NCBI GenBank assembly: GCA_964528565.1
Contig: CAZGSP010000071.1
Coordinates: 1 to 29,163, forward strand
Origin: UBA10133 sp964528565
GTDB lineage: Bacteria; Patescibacteriota; Microgenomatia; UBA1400; MFAQ01
Direction: 5' to 3'
Length of the DNA: 29,163 bases
The notes beneath the pieces were generated by a model, which was given only the letters and a program-made list of their open reading frames with translations, ran no database searches and was not told the origin of the DNA. Below are positions 21,187 to 29,079 of the stretch, in pieces (positions within the stretch are counted from its first letter, which is position 1; each line of letters starts with the position of its first letter). Both the position numbers and the translations under genes were made by a program.

Positions 21187-21212
21187 AACTCTCCCACTCG
21201 GGAGAGTTTTTT
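21187..21212 (+). terminator. Intrinsic terminator of the unknown gene
   Basis: AACTCTCCC (21187-21195), loop ACTC, GGGAGAGTT (21200-21208), then a T-run. A perfect 9-base-pair stem with U-tract on the plus strand only. It is the one clear rho-independent terminator in the window. Confidence 0.9.
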
Positions 21213-21791
21213 CTACCCCAATACGGCCAAATTCAGACCCATCCTGGCCAAAATCGAACCGGCTACGTTTCCCGTTTCCACCCTTATCCATGCATTTATC
21301 ACCCCGCTTGCACCCGAAAATAGCACTACTCCTATCAAATCTCCTACCCCCAACTCGTACACGAACAACAATATAGGAAGCCTTATGACCGCCACCATCA
21401 ATCCCACGATTAACAAATTTATCCACTTCCCTTTTTGAATTTTTTCCAAATAGCCTGCGACAAAACCACTGAAAGTCAGTTCTTCCGTCACCGCCGTTGC
21501 CAGGACCACACCCAGCAGATCTGTCTTCCACCCCAGCCCCTCGATATTAAAACGTCTGATCAAAAAAAAGTACATCAATCCTACGCCAATTCCCAGCAAG
21601 CAAGAGACAACCCCTCCTTTTCCAAACATCTTCACCCTTTCCTTCAAAGAAAGTTGCCACCAGAAAAGGGGTACTATCCAAATCACCGGCTTAAACCAAA
21701 GCTCCTCAATTACTTCCGGAAGCCGCACAAAATAACGGAAGCTTCCCCAAACGATCAATATATATAAATAGTAATACCAAAGTCGTCTCAC
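21213..21791 (-). CDS. CPBP-family membrane protein with lost protease motifs
   Basis: A 192-residue membrane protein with about six hydrophobic segments. Residues 100-116 read AVTEELTFSGFVAGYLE, the position of the CPBP/CAAX-protease signature EExxxR, where Glu103-Glu104 are kept but the Arg is Ser108. The second motif FxxxH appears as VAVIRLPI without His. The third, usually H-x-x-x-N, appears as SILARMGLNL with Arg183 in place of His. It is therefore probably not an active intramembrane protease. The start codon is GTG at 21791, and a TATGAT at 21808-21803 would place the transcript start about five bases upstream. It is divergent from the PBP gene and converges on the terminator at 21187-21212. 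Confidence 0.6.
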   Translation of the reverse strand: MRRLWYYYLYILIVWGSFRYFVRLPEVIEELWFKPVIWIVPLFWWQLSLKERVKMFGKGGVVSCLLGIGVGLMYFFLIRRFNIEGLGWKTDLLGVVLATAVTEELTFSGFVAGYLEKIQKGKWINLLIVGLMVAVIRLPILLFVYELGVGDLIGVVLFSGASGVINAWIRVETGNVAGSILARMGLNLAVLG

Positions 21792-21813
21792 CTTCTCATC
21801 GTATCATAAATAG

Positions 21814-21840
21814 CTTGCCTGACTACCGGCAAGGTATAAT
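21814..21840 (+). promoter_or_regulatory. PBP promoter with inverted repeat
   Basis: TATAAT at 21835-21840 puts the predicted start near 21847, three bases before the ATG at 21850, again nearly leaderless. The hexamer is preceded by the inverted repeat CTTGCC (21814-21819) / GGCAAG (21828-21833), which could be an operator shared with the divergent membrane-protein gene. No good -35 at 16-18 bases. Confidence 0.45.
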
Positions 21841-21849
21841 GAAATGGCT

Positions 21850-24228
21850 ATGTCCGTCAGTCGCCGCGAAATTCTTAAATCGATCGAAAAAAGTTATCGG
21901 AAACTTCTGGGGAAACGGAGGTTTACGTTTCTGCAAATTGTTCTCATCGTTTCCGGTTTCTTTTTGATTACCTTGTTTTTCCTACTAAAAGGCGTCCCCA
22001 GTCCGGCCAAACTGGTAAGAACACCTGCTCCGGTCAGTACCAAAATTCTTGATCGAAACGGGAAATTACTGTACGAAGTTTACTCCGAATATCGTCGAAC
22101 GCCCATCGCCTCAAAAGATATTCCCGACTATGTCAAAAAAGCCACCGTGGCCATCGAAGATAAGAACTTCTATTTTCATCACGGCATCGACATCACAGGG
22201 ATTATCCGGGCAGCCTTTAACACTCTGACAAAGGGTAAACGTCTCGCGGGCGGTTCCACCATTACCCAGCAACTCGTCAAAAACTCTCTGCTGTCCGACA
22301 CCAGACGCACGATTACCAGAAAAGTTAAGGAGGGGATTCTTTCAATCGCCACCGAATTCTATTACACCAAGGACCAGATTCTTGAACTTTATCTGAACTA
22401 CACTCCCTACGGTGGAACTGCCTATGGAATTGAGTCCGCGTCAAAAACATACTTCGGAAAAAGTGCCAAAGATCTTGATCTGGCCGAGTCCGCCCTTTTG
22501 GCCGGACTCCCCCAGTCACCAACACGCTACTCGCCTTTTGGAGCCAACCCCGAACTTGCTCTCAATCGGCAAGCCGAGGTGTTACGCCGCATGCAGGAAG
22601 ACGGATATATCACCAAAGAACAGGCCGAAACAGCCAAAAACGAAAAATTAATTTTTGCCAAAAAAAATATTTCTATCAACGCACCCCATTTCGCCCTCAT
22701 GGTTCGTGACAACTTGGTTCAGAAATATGGTGAAGACAAAGTCAATCTTGGAGGTCTAATAGTAACCACCACCCTCGATCTTGACCTCCAAAACTATGTT
22801 CAAGCTTCCTTGTCCGCCGAAATGAAAAAAATCGCCAAAATGAAAATTAGCAACGGAGCCGCGATCGTAACTCATCCAAATACGGGAGAAATCATCGCCC
22901 TGATCGGTTCCAAAGATTATTACGACGATACTATTGACGGTCAGGTAAATGTCGTGACCTCTTTGCGTCAGCCGGGCTCCTCGATCAAGCCCCTGAACTA
23001 CGCCACCGGCCTGCTCAGAGGCTGGCCAACCAGCACCACCTTTCTCGACGTTCCCACTTGTTTTAATGTCCCGGGCCAAAAGCAGTACTGTCCCAAAAAT
23101 TATGACAGTACCTTCAGGGGCCCTGTCTCTATGAGACAATCTCTCGCGAACTCTTTAAATATTCCCGCCGTCAAGATGCTCGCCCTGAACGGAGCCGACT
23201 CTTTTATTGCCACCGCCTCTGCCATGGGAATTTCCTCCTGGACTGATCAAAGCCGATTCGGACTGTCTCTCACTTTGGGTGGCGGAGAAGTCACCATGTA
23301 CGACATGGCGAAAGCCTTTGGCACTTTTGCGAACAGGGGGGTAACAGTCCCCCTCGTATCGGTTCTAAAGGTCGAAACATATGATGGTCGGGTTCTTGAA
23401 GAATTCCAACCCGAAAAGATGGCGAACTTAGTTTCCGTTATGCCTCTGAAGTGGAATGATTTTTGGGAATCTCAAAAACAGTTGCCTACTATCACGGCGT
23501 CAACAGATCCCAAAGTAACTCTACCGCTCGAAGTTCCCTTTATCATTTCGGACATTCTGGCGGACAACGGCGCTCGGTCGGCCGCCTTTGGCTCCACCAG
23601 CAAATTAGTTGTCCCCGGTCATACCGTCTCGGTAAAAACGGGCACTACCAATGATCTTAAAGACAACTGGACTATTGGCTATACCCCCGACTACCTGGCC
23701 GCCACTTGGGTCGGGAATAATGACAACACATCAATGAGTTATGTCGCTTCCGGAGTTACCGGAGCTTCCCCAATTTGGAATACCATTATGAAAAAGGTTT
23801 TACAGGGTGTTAAAGACAAACCTCTCTCCAAACCGGAAGGAGTCACCAATTTTCAAGTCTGCAACTTCACCGGCTTCATGGCTCAACAGGAAAACCAATG
23901 CGAGTCGCACTCGGAATATTTTATCAATGAAGTCCTACCTTTAAGTCAAAACAATTACTCTATCAAAAAGCAGGTTTGGGTCAGACGATCGGATAAATAT
24001 CCGGTACTTCCCGGGGACGAGACCGTAGATCGTGATCTTGAAGAACACATCGTCGTTTCCGACCCTTTTACTCAGGATTTTTGTCTAGATTGTACTTATC
24101 CGGTTGATGACAAGGGGCACATTCAGTGGCCCCAAACCATTGTCGATTATTCCCGGTTCCAATCAAGGACTATCACTCCATACAATTACATGCCGACTCC
24201 TACTATCGAAAATGCTCCGCAAAATTAA
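21850..24228 (+). CDS. Class A penicillin-binding protein (glycosyltransferase/transpeptidase) 1
   Basis: A 792-residue bifunctional peptidoglycan synthase. A basic N-terminus, one membrane helix (about 26-47), then a GT51 domain with catalytic Glu103 in AIEDKNFYFHHG and GGSTITQQLVKNSLL. The transpeptidase has QPGSSIKP (nucleophile Ser377, Lys380), SLN in NSLNIPAV and KTG at 596-598. A C-terminal tail holds four Cys (VCNF, QCES, CLDC) and may be disulfide-linked outside the cell. The ATG at 21850 is chosen over the one at 21844 because the -10 element would start the transcript after the earlier codon. Its stop overlaps the GH18 gene by 17 bases. Confidence 0.95.
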   Translation: MSVSRREILKSIEKSYRKLLGKRRFTFLQIVLIVSGFFLITLFFLLKGVPSPAKLVRTPAPVSTKILDRNGKLLYEVYSEYRRTPIASKDIPDYVKKATVAIEDKNFYFHHGIDITGIIRAAFNTLTKGKRLAGGSTITQQLVKNSLLSDTRRTITRKVKEGILSIATEFYYTKDQILELYLNYTPYGGTAYGIESASKTYFGKSAKDLDLAESALLAGLPQSPTRYSPFGANPELALNRQAEVLRRMQEDGYITKEQAETAKNEKLIFAKKNISINAPHFALMVRDNLVQKYGEDKVNLGGLIVTTTLDLDLQNYVQASLSAEMKKIAKMKISNGAAIVTHPNTGEIIALIGSKDYYDDTIDGQVNVVTSLRQPGSSIKPLNYATGLLRGWPTSTTFLDVPTCFNVPGQKQYCPKNYDSTFRGPVSMRQSLANSLNIPAVKMLALNGADSFIATASAMGISSWTDQSRFGLSLTLGGGEVTMYDMAKAFGTFANRGVTVPLVSVLKVETYDGRVLEEFQPEKMANLVSVMPLKWNDFWESQKQLPTITASTDPKVTLPLEVPFIISDILADNGARSAAFGSTSKLVVPGHTVSVKTGTTNDLKDNWTIGYTPDYLAATWVGNNDNTSMSYVASGVTGASPIWNTIMKKVLQGVKDKPLSKPEGVTNFQVCNFTGFMAQQENQCESHSEYFINEVLPLSQNNYSIKKQVWVRRSDKYPVLPGDETVDRDLEEHIVVSDPFTQDFCLDCTYPVDDKGHIQWPQTIVDYSRFQSRTITPYNYMPTPTIENAPQN

Positions 24229-25429
24229 ATTTTTTCTCTTAGTCCCGATAATTGTCTTAGGTAGTCTGACCGCCTTCGCGGTATGGAAAAATAATCTGCC
24301 ACTGATCAGCCCCATTGTGATGGTTGAAGTTCTTACCGGCCATGCCCCCGCATTAAAATCAAAAAGGGTTGTTTATGGATTTTTCCCTTACTGGAATCTA
24401 AAATATGCCGACGAACTAAATATTACCTCTCTAACCCATTTTGCCTACTTCGCAGTTGATTTGAATCCTGACGGTACCATAAATAAAGCCAATTCCAAGA
24501 AAGAGCAGGAACCCGGTTGGAACAAACTAAACTCCAAATCTTTAGGGAAACTCCTGTATCAATCCAAACTTCTTGGTCAAAAAAGTGTCCTCACTGTTAC
24601 CGCGATGGATCCGGAAACCATTAGCTCTCTCTTGGAAAATCCCCAAAACTCACAAGCGGCCATCGAGTCCATTATGTCCGTCTATCGGGAAAAGGACTTC
24701 GACGATCTAAACGTTGATTTTGAATATGTTGGTGAACCAAATGAAACAACCAGAAACGGATATACCGACTTCGTCAAAAATTTGAAAAGTGCTTGCATCT
24801 TGGAAAACCCGGATTGTCATATTGATATCGATATTTTTGCCGATTCTGCAGAAAAATACCGCTTGTGGGACCTCCCGGCCCTGAACAAGGTTGTCGATCG
24901 CTTTGTCATCATGGCTTACGATTATTATCGGAAGAGTTCTGTCCAGGCCGGACCGGTTGCCCCGCTTACGGGAAAATGCAAACCCGGTTTCCTACCCGCC
25001 GGAGACTGCCTTGACCAGGACATTATCACTCACCTTTCCCAGTTCACCAAAATAATTCCTTCGGAAAAAATTCTTCTTGGTATCCCCTTCTATGGCTACG
25101 AATGGCAAACGGCCTCCAAAGATTATCTGGCCGGCACCTATCCCAAGACAGGGGCCTTAGCCACTTACGCCAGGATCCAAACCCTTTTTTCCGATCCGGA
25201 GATCTCTTCACTTTCGGCCAAGTGGTCGAGCACTTCTTTAAGTCCCTATCTGGTCTATGAGAAAAATGATCAAATATTTCAGGTCCAGTTTGAAAACGCC
25301 CAATCCTTGGAACAAAAGATCAAACTGGTCAAATCGGCTAATCTCGGTGGCATCGCCATTTGGGCCCTCGGTTACGAGACGCCGTATGACGATCTTTGGC
25401 TTCCAATCAAAAACCTTTCTACCCCCTAG
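24212..25429 (+). CDS. GH18-family glycoside hydrolase, membrane-anchored
   Basis: A 405-residue extracytoplasmic hydrolase. An N-terminal signal or anchor helix (about 4-24, KIKFFLLVPIIVLGSLTAFAV) precedes a TIM-barrel. The GH18 catalytic motif is intact: FDDLNVDFE (163-171), with Glu171 as proton donor. VVYGFFPYWN, RFVIMAYDYY, ILLGIPFYGYEW and GIAIWALGYETPYDDLW are typical of YaaH/YdhD-like and chitinase-type members. Lying between two peptidoglycan synthases with a 17-base overlap, it probably cleaves glycan strands (an N-acetylglucosaminidase) during wall growth rather than digesting chitin. The upstream in-frame ATG at 24104 is inside the PBP gene and is rejected because it would hide the signal helix. 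Confidence 0.85.
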   Translation: MLRKIKFFLLVPIIVLGSLTAFAVWKNNLPLISPIVMVEVLTGHAPALKSKRVVYGFFPYWNLKYADELNITSLTHFAYFAVDLNPDGTINKANSKKEQEPGWNKLNSKSLGKLLYQSKLLGQKSVLTVTAMDPETISSLLENPQNSQAAIESIMSVYREKDFDDLNVDFEYVGEPNETTRNGYTDFVKNLKSACILENPDCHIDIDIFADSAEKYRLWDLPALNKVVDRFVIMAYDYYRKSSVQAGPVAPLTGKCKPGFLPAGDCLDQDIITHLSQFTKIIPSEKILLGIPFYGYEWQTASKDYLAGTYPKTGALATYARIQTLFSDPEISSLSAKWSSTSLSPYLVYEKNDQIFQVQFENAQSLEQKIKLVKSANLGGIAIWALGYETPYDDLWLPIKNLSTP

Positions 25430-25502
25430 TCTTTTTCACTATTCGGATCTACAATTGAGCTAGTTTCGGTTGCCCCATTTTCCACCAAATCGTCATCGAT
25501 TC

Positions 25503-27794
25503 ATGGTAAAAAAGAAAGAAGCCAAATCAAATAACTTCCTCACAGTTATAGGTCGGCCTGTCTTCAATTTACTGATTTCACTAATTTCTCTCGTAGGTTT
25601 TGTCTTGTTTCTCCTGGAAAATATTTCCCGGTTAAAACTTCCCCATCTCCGGCTTCCCCGCGTTTGTCTTCATTTCCCAAAATTCCGGCTAAATATCAAG
25701 GTCCCCCGTCTCCCGGTAACCAAGATAAACTTCAGGACTATCTCTTTTCTGGTGTCCCTGCTCTGTTTATTCATTTTCGTTTATTTCGAGATCTTTTATA
25801 ATTTACCCAGCCCAAAAACCCTTTCCCAATTTCCGTCAAAGTTAACTACTCAGATCCTCGACCGGAATGGGGTGATGTTATATAAAATTTACAAAGATGA
25901 AAATCGAACCCTGGTATCACTGGACTCCCTCCCGCCTCACGTAAAGAACGCCTTTCTGTCCGCGGAAGACAAAGATTTCTATGCCCACAATGGCTTTTCA
26001 CTCCCCGGCCTTTTTAGAGCTCTCTATAAAAATATCTTTGATGACCGAATGGAGGGAGGATCAACTATTACCCAACAGCTGATAAAGAATACCATTCTGA
26101 CTTCGGAAAAGACTATTACCAGAAAAGTTAAGGAAATAATTCTGGCCATCAGGACCGAACGCCTTTTTCCCAAGGATAAAATTTTCGAAATGTATTTAAA
26201 TCAAGTGGGTTTTGGCGGACCGGCATATGGAATTCAGGAAGCGGCTCGACAGTATTTTGATATCGACGCTAAGGATTTGGATCTGGCTCAGGCGGCATAT
26301 CTTGCCGGACTCACCCGGGCTCCCAGCAAATACTCTCCTTTTGGAGATCAACCGGAAATGGCAATAGAAAGACAGCACTTGGTTTTGGGTCAAATGCTCA
26401 AAAACGGCCAAATATCCAAAATCGATTTTGACCGGTCTCTGGAAGAGAAACTGGACTTTCAATCCGCCAAAATCGAGATCAAAGCCCCTCATTTTGTCAT
26501 GTTGGTCAAGAGCCTCCTCATCGACCGGCTTGGAGAAAATGTTGTTACTCAAGGCGGCTTAAAGGTTTATACCACTCTTGACTCCAATCTTCAGGATCAA
26601 GCCCAAAAAATTGTATCGGACGAGATCGAAAAATTGAAGCCCTTACATGTCGGTAACGGCTCTGCTTTGATTACCAACCCCAAAACCGGTGAGATCCTGG
26701 CTATGGTCGGATCCATCGATTATTTCAATCTCAAACAAAATGGACAAGTCAATCTCACCATGGCACTCCGGCAACCGGGAAGTTCGATCAAGCCTTTGAA
26801 CTATGCTTTGTACTTCGAAAATGGGAATGGTCCGGCAACCATCATTGATGACAAACCGATTACTATCCATATCTCCGGCCAGGAATCATGGACACCCAAA
26901 AATTATGACGGAAGGTTCCATGGGACTATTACCCTAAGACAAGCCCTGGCCAGCTCTTACAACATTCCCTCCGTACTCTTACTCGCGCGTAATGGTCCGG
27001 CAAACTTCGCCGTCTTCGCCAAAAAGCTGGGTATTACTTCTTGGGGTGATCCGTCTCGCTACGGTCTCTCTATGGCCCTGGGAAGTCTGGAAGTTCGAAT
27101 GGTTGACTTGGCCACGGCTTACTCGGCTTTCGCCAACCAAGGCATCAGTACTCCGCTGAACACTATCGTGAGAGTCGAGAAGCCGGACGGAAAAAATATC
27201 CGGCTTTCGGGATGTCCTTCCGACAACAAAACAATTGCCGACAGTACCGGCGCGAACGCCGAAAACGGCATTTGCCTTCCTCAAAAAACAATTTCGCCGA
27301 CTACGGCATATCTCATCTCCGATATTTTGAGTGACAACTCGGCCAGAAGTCCGGCTTTTGGCGCCAACTCGGTCCTGAATATCAAATCGGCCAAGGTCGC
27401 CGTCAAAACCGGTACCAGTAACGATCTAAAAGATAACTGGACCATCGGCTACACTTCAAACTTTCTTGTAGCAACTTGGGTCGGGAATAATGACAACACT
27501 CCTATGTCCAAAATTGCCTCGGGTATCACCGGAGCCTCCCCGATTTGGGCAAAAATATTTAATCTGATCCTGAAAACAAATCAGGAACCCACAAATCTCA
27601 CACCACCGGAAAATCTGATCAAAGTTCCCATCTGTATTCTTACCGGCACTCTCACCTGCACCGGCTGCCCGACCAGAACCGACTACTTCATCAAAGGTAC
27701 CGAGCCAAAGATCGCTTGTGATCCGGCAGACATCGAACGCCGCCTTCATTCCACCCCATCACCCCAAAACTCCCCTGCGCCCCAAATTTTATAG
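25503..27794 (+). CDS. Class A penicillin-binding protein 2 with two N-terminal helices
   Basis: A 763-residue bifunctional peptidoglycan synthase. GT51 has Glu155 in SAEDKDFYAHNGF and GGSTITQQLIKNTIL. The transpeptidase has QPGSSIKP (Ser427, Lys430), SYN and KTG at 635-637. All catalytic residues are kept. The N-terminus is unusual: a first hydrophobic helix (20-39), a 35-residue linker rich in Pro and Arg/Lys (LPHLRLPR, FPKFR, VPRLP; no acidic residue), then a second helix (79-99). A short Cys-rich tail (CILTG, CTGC, ACDP) ends the protein. The ATG at 25503 is preferred to the TTG at 25470. Together with the other PBP and the GH18 gene it forms a cell-wall operon. Confidence 0.94.
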   Translation: MVKKKEAKSNNFLTVIGRPVFNLLISLISLVGFVLFLLENISRLKLPHLRLPRVCLHFPKFRLNIKVPRLPVTKINFRTISFLVSLLCLFIFVYFEIFYNLPSPKTLSQFPSKLTTQILDRNGVMLYKIYKDENRTLVSLDSLPPHVKNAFLSAEDKDFYAHNGFSLPGLFRALYKNIFDDRMEGGSTITQQLIKNTILTSEKTITRKVKEIILAIRTERLFPKDKIFEMYLNQVGFGGPAYGIQEAARQYFDIDAKDLDLAQAAYLAGLTRAPSKYSPFGDQPEMAIERQHLVLGQMLKNGQISKIDFDRSLEEKLDFQSAKIEIKAPHFVMLVKSLLIDRLGENVVTQGGLKVYTTLDSNLQDQAQKIVSDEIEKLKPLHVGNGSALITNPKTGEILAMVGSIDYFNLKQNGQVNLTMALRQPGSSIKPLNYALYFENGNGPATIIDDKPITIHISGQESWTPKNYDGRFHGTITLRQALASSYNIPSVLLLARNGPANFAVFAKKLGITSWGDPSRYGLSMALGSLEVRMVDLATAYSAFANQGISTPLNTIVRVEKPDGKNIRLSGCPSDNKTIADSTGANAENGICLPQKTISPTTAYLISDILSDNSARSPAFGANSVLNIKSAKVAVKTGTSNDLKDNWTIGYTSNFLVATWVGNNDNTPMSKIASGITGASPIWAKIFNLILKTNQEPTNLTPPENLIKVPICILTGTLTCTGCPTRTDYFIKGTEPKIACDPADIERRLHSTPSPQNSPAPQIL

Positions 27795-28076
27795 CTTGTA
27801 TTCCACGTAATTTTTCCACTCCGGCTTGGGGATACCCACCTTTGGTACGCCTACGTTAAAAACCGGTAATCCAAATTTAAAGTCCTTGATCTTTGGCCAC
27901 ATCCAAAAAAAGATCGTGATACCTAATACTATTAACAGTGTCCAAAACACCATTTTTCTATCGGCCGATCTCTCCCCTTTAGATTTTTTTCTTTTTGGTC
28001 TATTTTTACCGGGTACTTCACCCACACTCTCGTCTTCATCCTGCGGTACTTCCAAAAGTCTTTCCTCGTCGTTCAT
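27789..28076 (-). CDS. Small single-pass membrane protein of unknown function
   Basis: A 95-residue protein. An acidic N-terminus (MNDEERLLEVPQDEDESVGEV) is followed by a Lys/Arg-rich patch (KNRPKRKKSKGERS), one membrane helix (about 43-62, MVFWTLLIVLGITIFFWMW) and a C-terminal segment with repeated Val/Ile-Pro-Lys (VGVPKVGIPKPEW). The basic patch before the helix predicts N-inside, C-outside. The ATG at 28076 comes one base after the dehydrogenase stop, so the two are coupled. Its stop overlaps the convergent PBP stop by 6 bases. I do not recognise the family. Confidence 0.65.
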   Translation of the reverse strand: MNDEERLLEVPQDEDESVGEVPGKNRPKRKKSKGERSADRKMVFWTLLIVLGITIFFWMWPKIKDFKFGLPVFNVGVPKVGIPKPEWKNYVEYKL

Positions 28077-28077
28077 A

Positions 28078-29064
28078 TTAGTCAATTTTTTGTTGCCAAA
28101 CATCGGGATTAACAAGACACGATGGTTGCCTATTCTCAATAGCGTCGGCAATATTGTCCACTACAATTTTAGCCATTGCCAGACGGGCTTCAATTGTCGC
28201 CGATGCGGTATGCGGTGTTAGTATCGTATTTGATAGCGACCGCAATTCCTCCGGAATATGTGTTTCATCTTCAAAGACGTCCAGTCCCGCTCCGGCGATC
28301 CATTTCTCTTTCAGTGCCCTGATCAACGCAACTTGATCGACGATCGGCCCTCTCGCCGTATTTATTAGTAGAGCTGTTGGTTTCATCAGCTTAAGTTCTC
28401 TCTCTCCCACCATATGTCTCGTTTCGTTCGTTAACGGGACCGACAAACTAACTACATCGGCCTGTTCCAACAGCTGGTCAAAGGTATGGTGCGCCACACC
28501 ATACTCTTCCTCAAACTCTTCGTCTCTATGTCGGTTGAAATAAATGACCTTCATACCTAACGCACTCGCCATTCTGGCTGTCCATCGTCCGATCCGCCCA
28601 AGTCCCACTATCCCCATTACCTTATCTTTCACCCCGGTCCCCAAAAGCAAGTCCGGCTCCCAGCCTTTGTACTTCCCCGATCGGATTAGTCTGTCTCCCT
28701 CCACCACTCTTCTATACAAAGCCAAGGTAAAGGCGATGACTTCTTCGGCCACCGACTCGGTCAATACGCCGGGTGTATTGGTGACACAAATTTTTCTCTT
28801 GGTGGCCGCCGGTACGTCAATGTTGTCAAAACCTACCGCATAATTACTTATTACCCTGAGTTGCGGTCCTGCCGCCTCCATTACCTCATCATCAATTTTT
28901 TCGGTCAGAAGAGAAATAATTCCGGTCGCCCCTTTAACACCGGCCAGCAAATCCTCTCTACTGATATCTCTTCCTTGCCAGACGACTATGTCGTATTTAT
29001 CTCTTAGCCTCTCAACGAACTTTCCCAGAAACACATGAGTTACAAAGATTTTCGGCTTTTCCAT
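28078..29064 (-). CDS. D-isomer-specific 2-hydroxyacid dehydrogenase
   Basis: A 328-residue NAD(P)-dependent oxidoreductase. The start at 29064 gives MEKPKIFVTHVFLG; the frame remains open to the window edge, but the extra residues are not typical of the family. The Rossmann motif is VMGIVGLGRIGRWTARMASALG, followed by the FNRH strand end. The catalytic Arg is in NTARGPIVD, the Glu in DVFEDE and the His in TPHTASATIEAR. Glyoxylate/hydroxypyruvate reductase and D-lactate-type enzymes share this layout. The substrate is uncertain. It may act as a redox sink in a fermentative cell. Confidence 0.88.
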   Translation of the reverse strand: MEKPKIFVTHVFLGKFVERLRDKYDIVVWQGRDISREDLLAGVKGATGIISLLTEKIDDEVMEAAGPQLRVISNYAVGFDNIDVPAATKRKICVTNTPGVLTESVAEEVIAFTLALYRRVVEGDRLIRSGKYKGWEPDLLLGTGVKDKVMGIVGLGRIGRWTARMASALGMKVIYFNRHRDEEFEEEYGVAHHTFDQLLEQADVVSLSVPLTNETRHMVGERELKLMKPTALLINTARGPIVDQVALIRALKEKWIAGAGLDVFEDETHIPEELRSLSNTILTPHTASATIEARLAMAKIVVDNIADAIENRQPSCLVNPDVWQQKID

Positions 29065-29070
29065 ACTTTC

Positions 29071-29079
29071 ATTTAACCA
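29071..29079 (-). promoter_or_regulatory. Weak extended -10 before the dehydrogenase
   Basis: TGG-TTAAAT on the minus strand ends seven bases before the ATG at 29064, the spacing expected of a leaderless message. The hexamer matches only 4 of 6 positions and lacks the key A at position 2, so the call is weak. Confidence 0.3.

Noticed and set aside
24104..24211. Upstream start for the GH18 protein
   Set aside because: The extra 36 residues lie within the PBP gene, and would put polar sequence before the signal helix.
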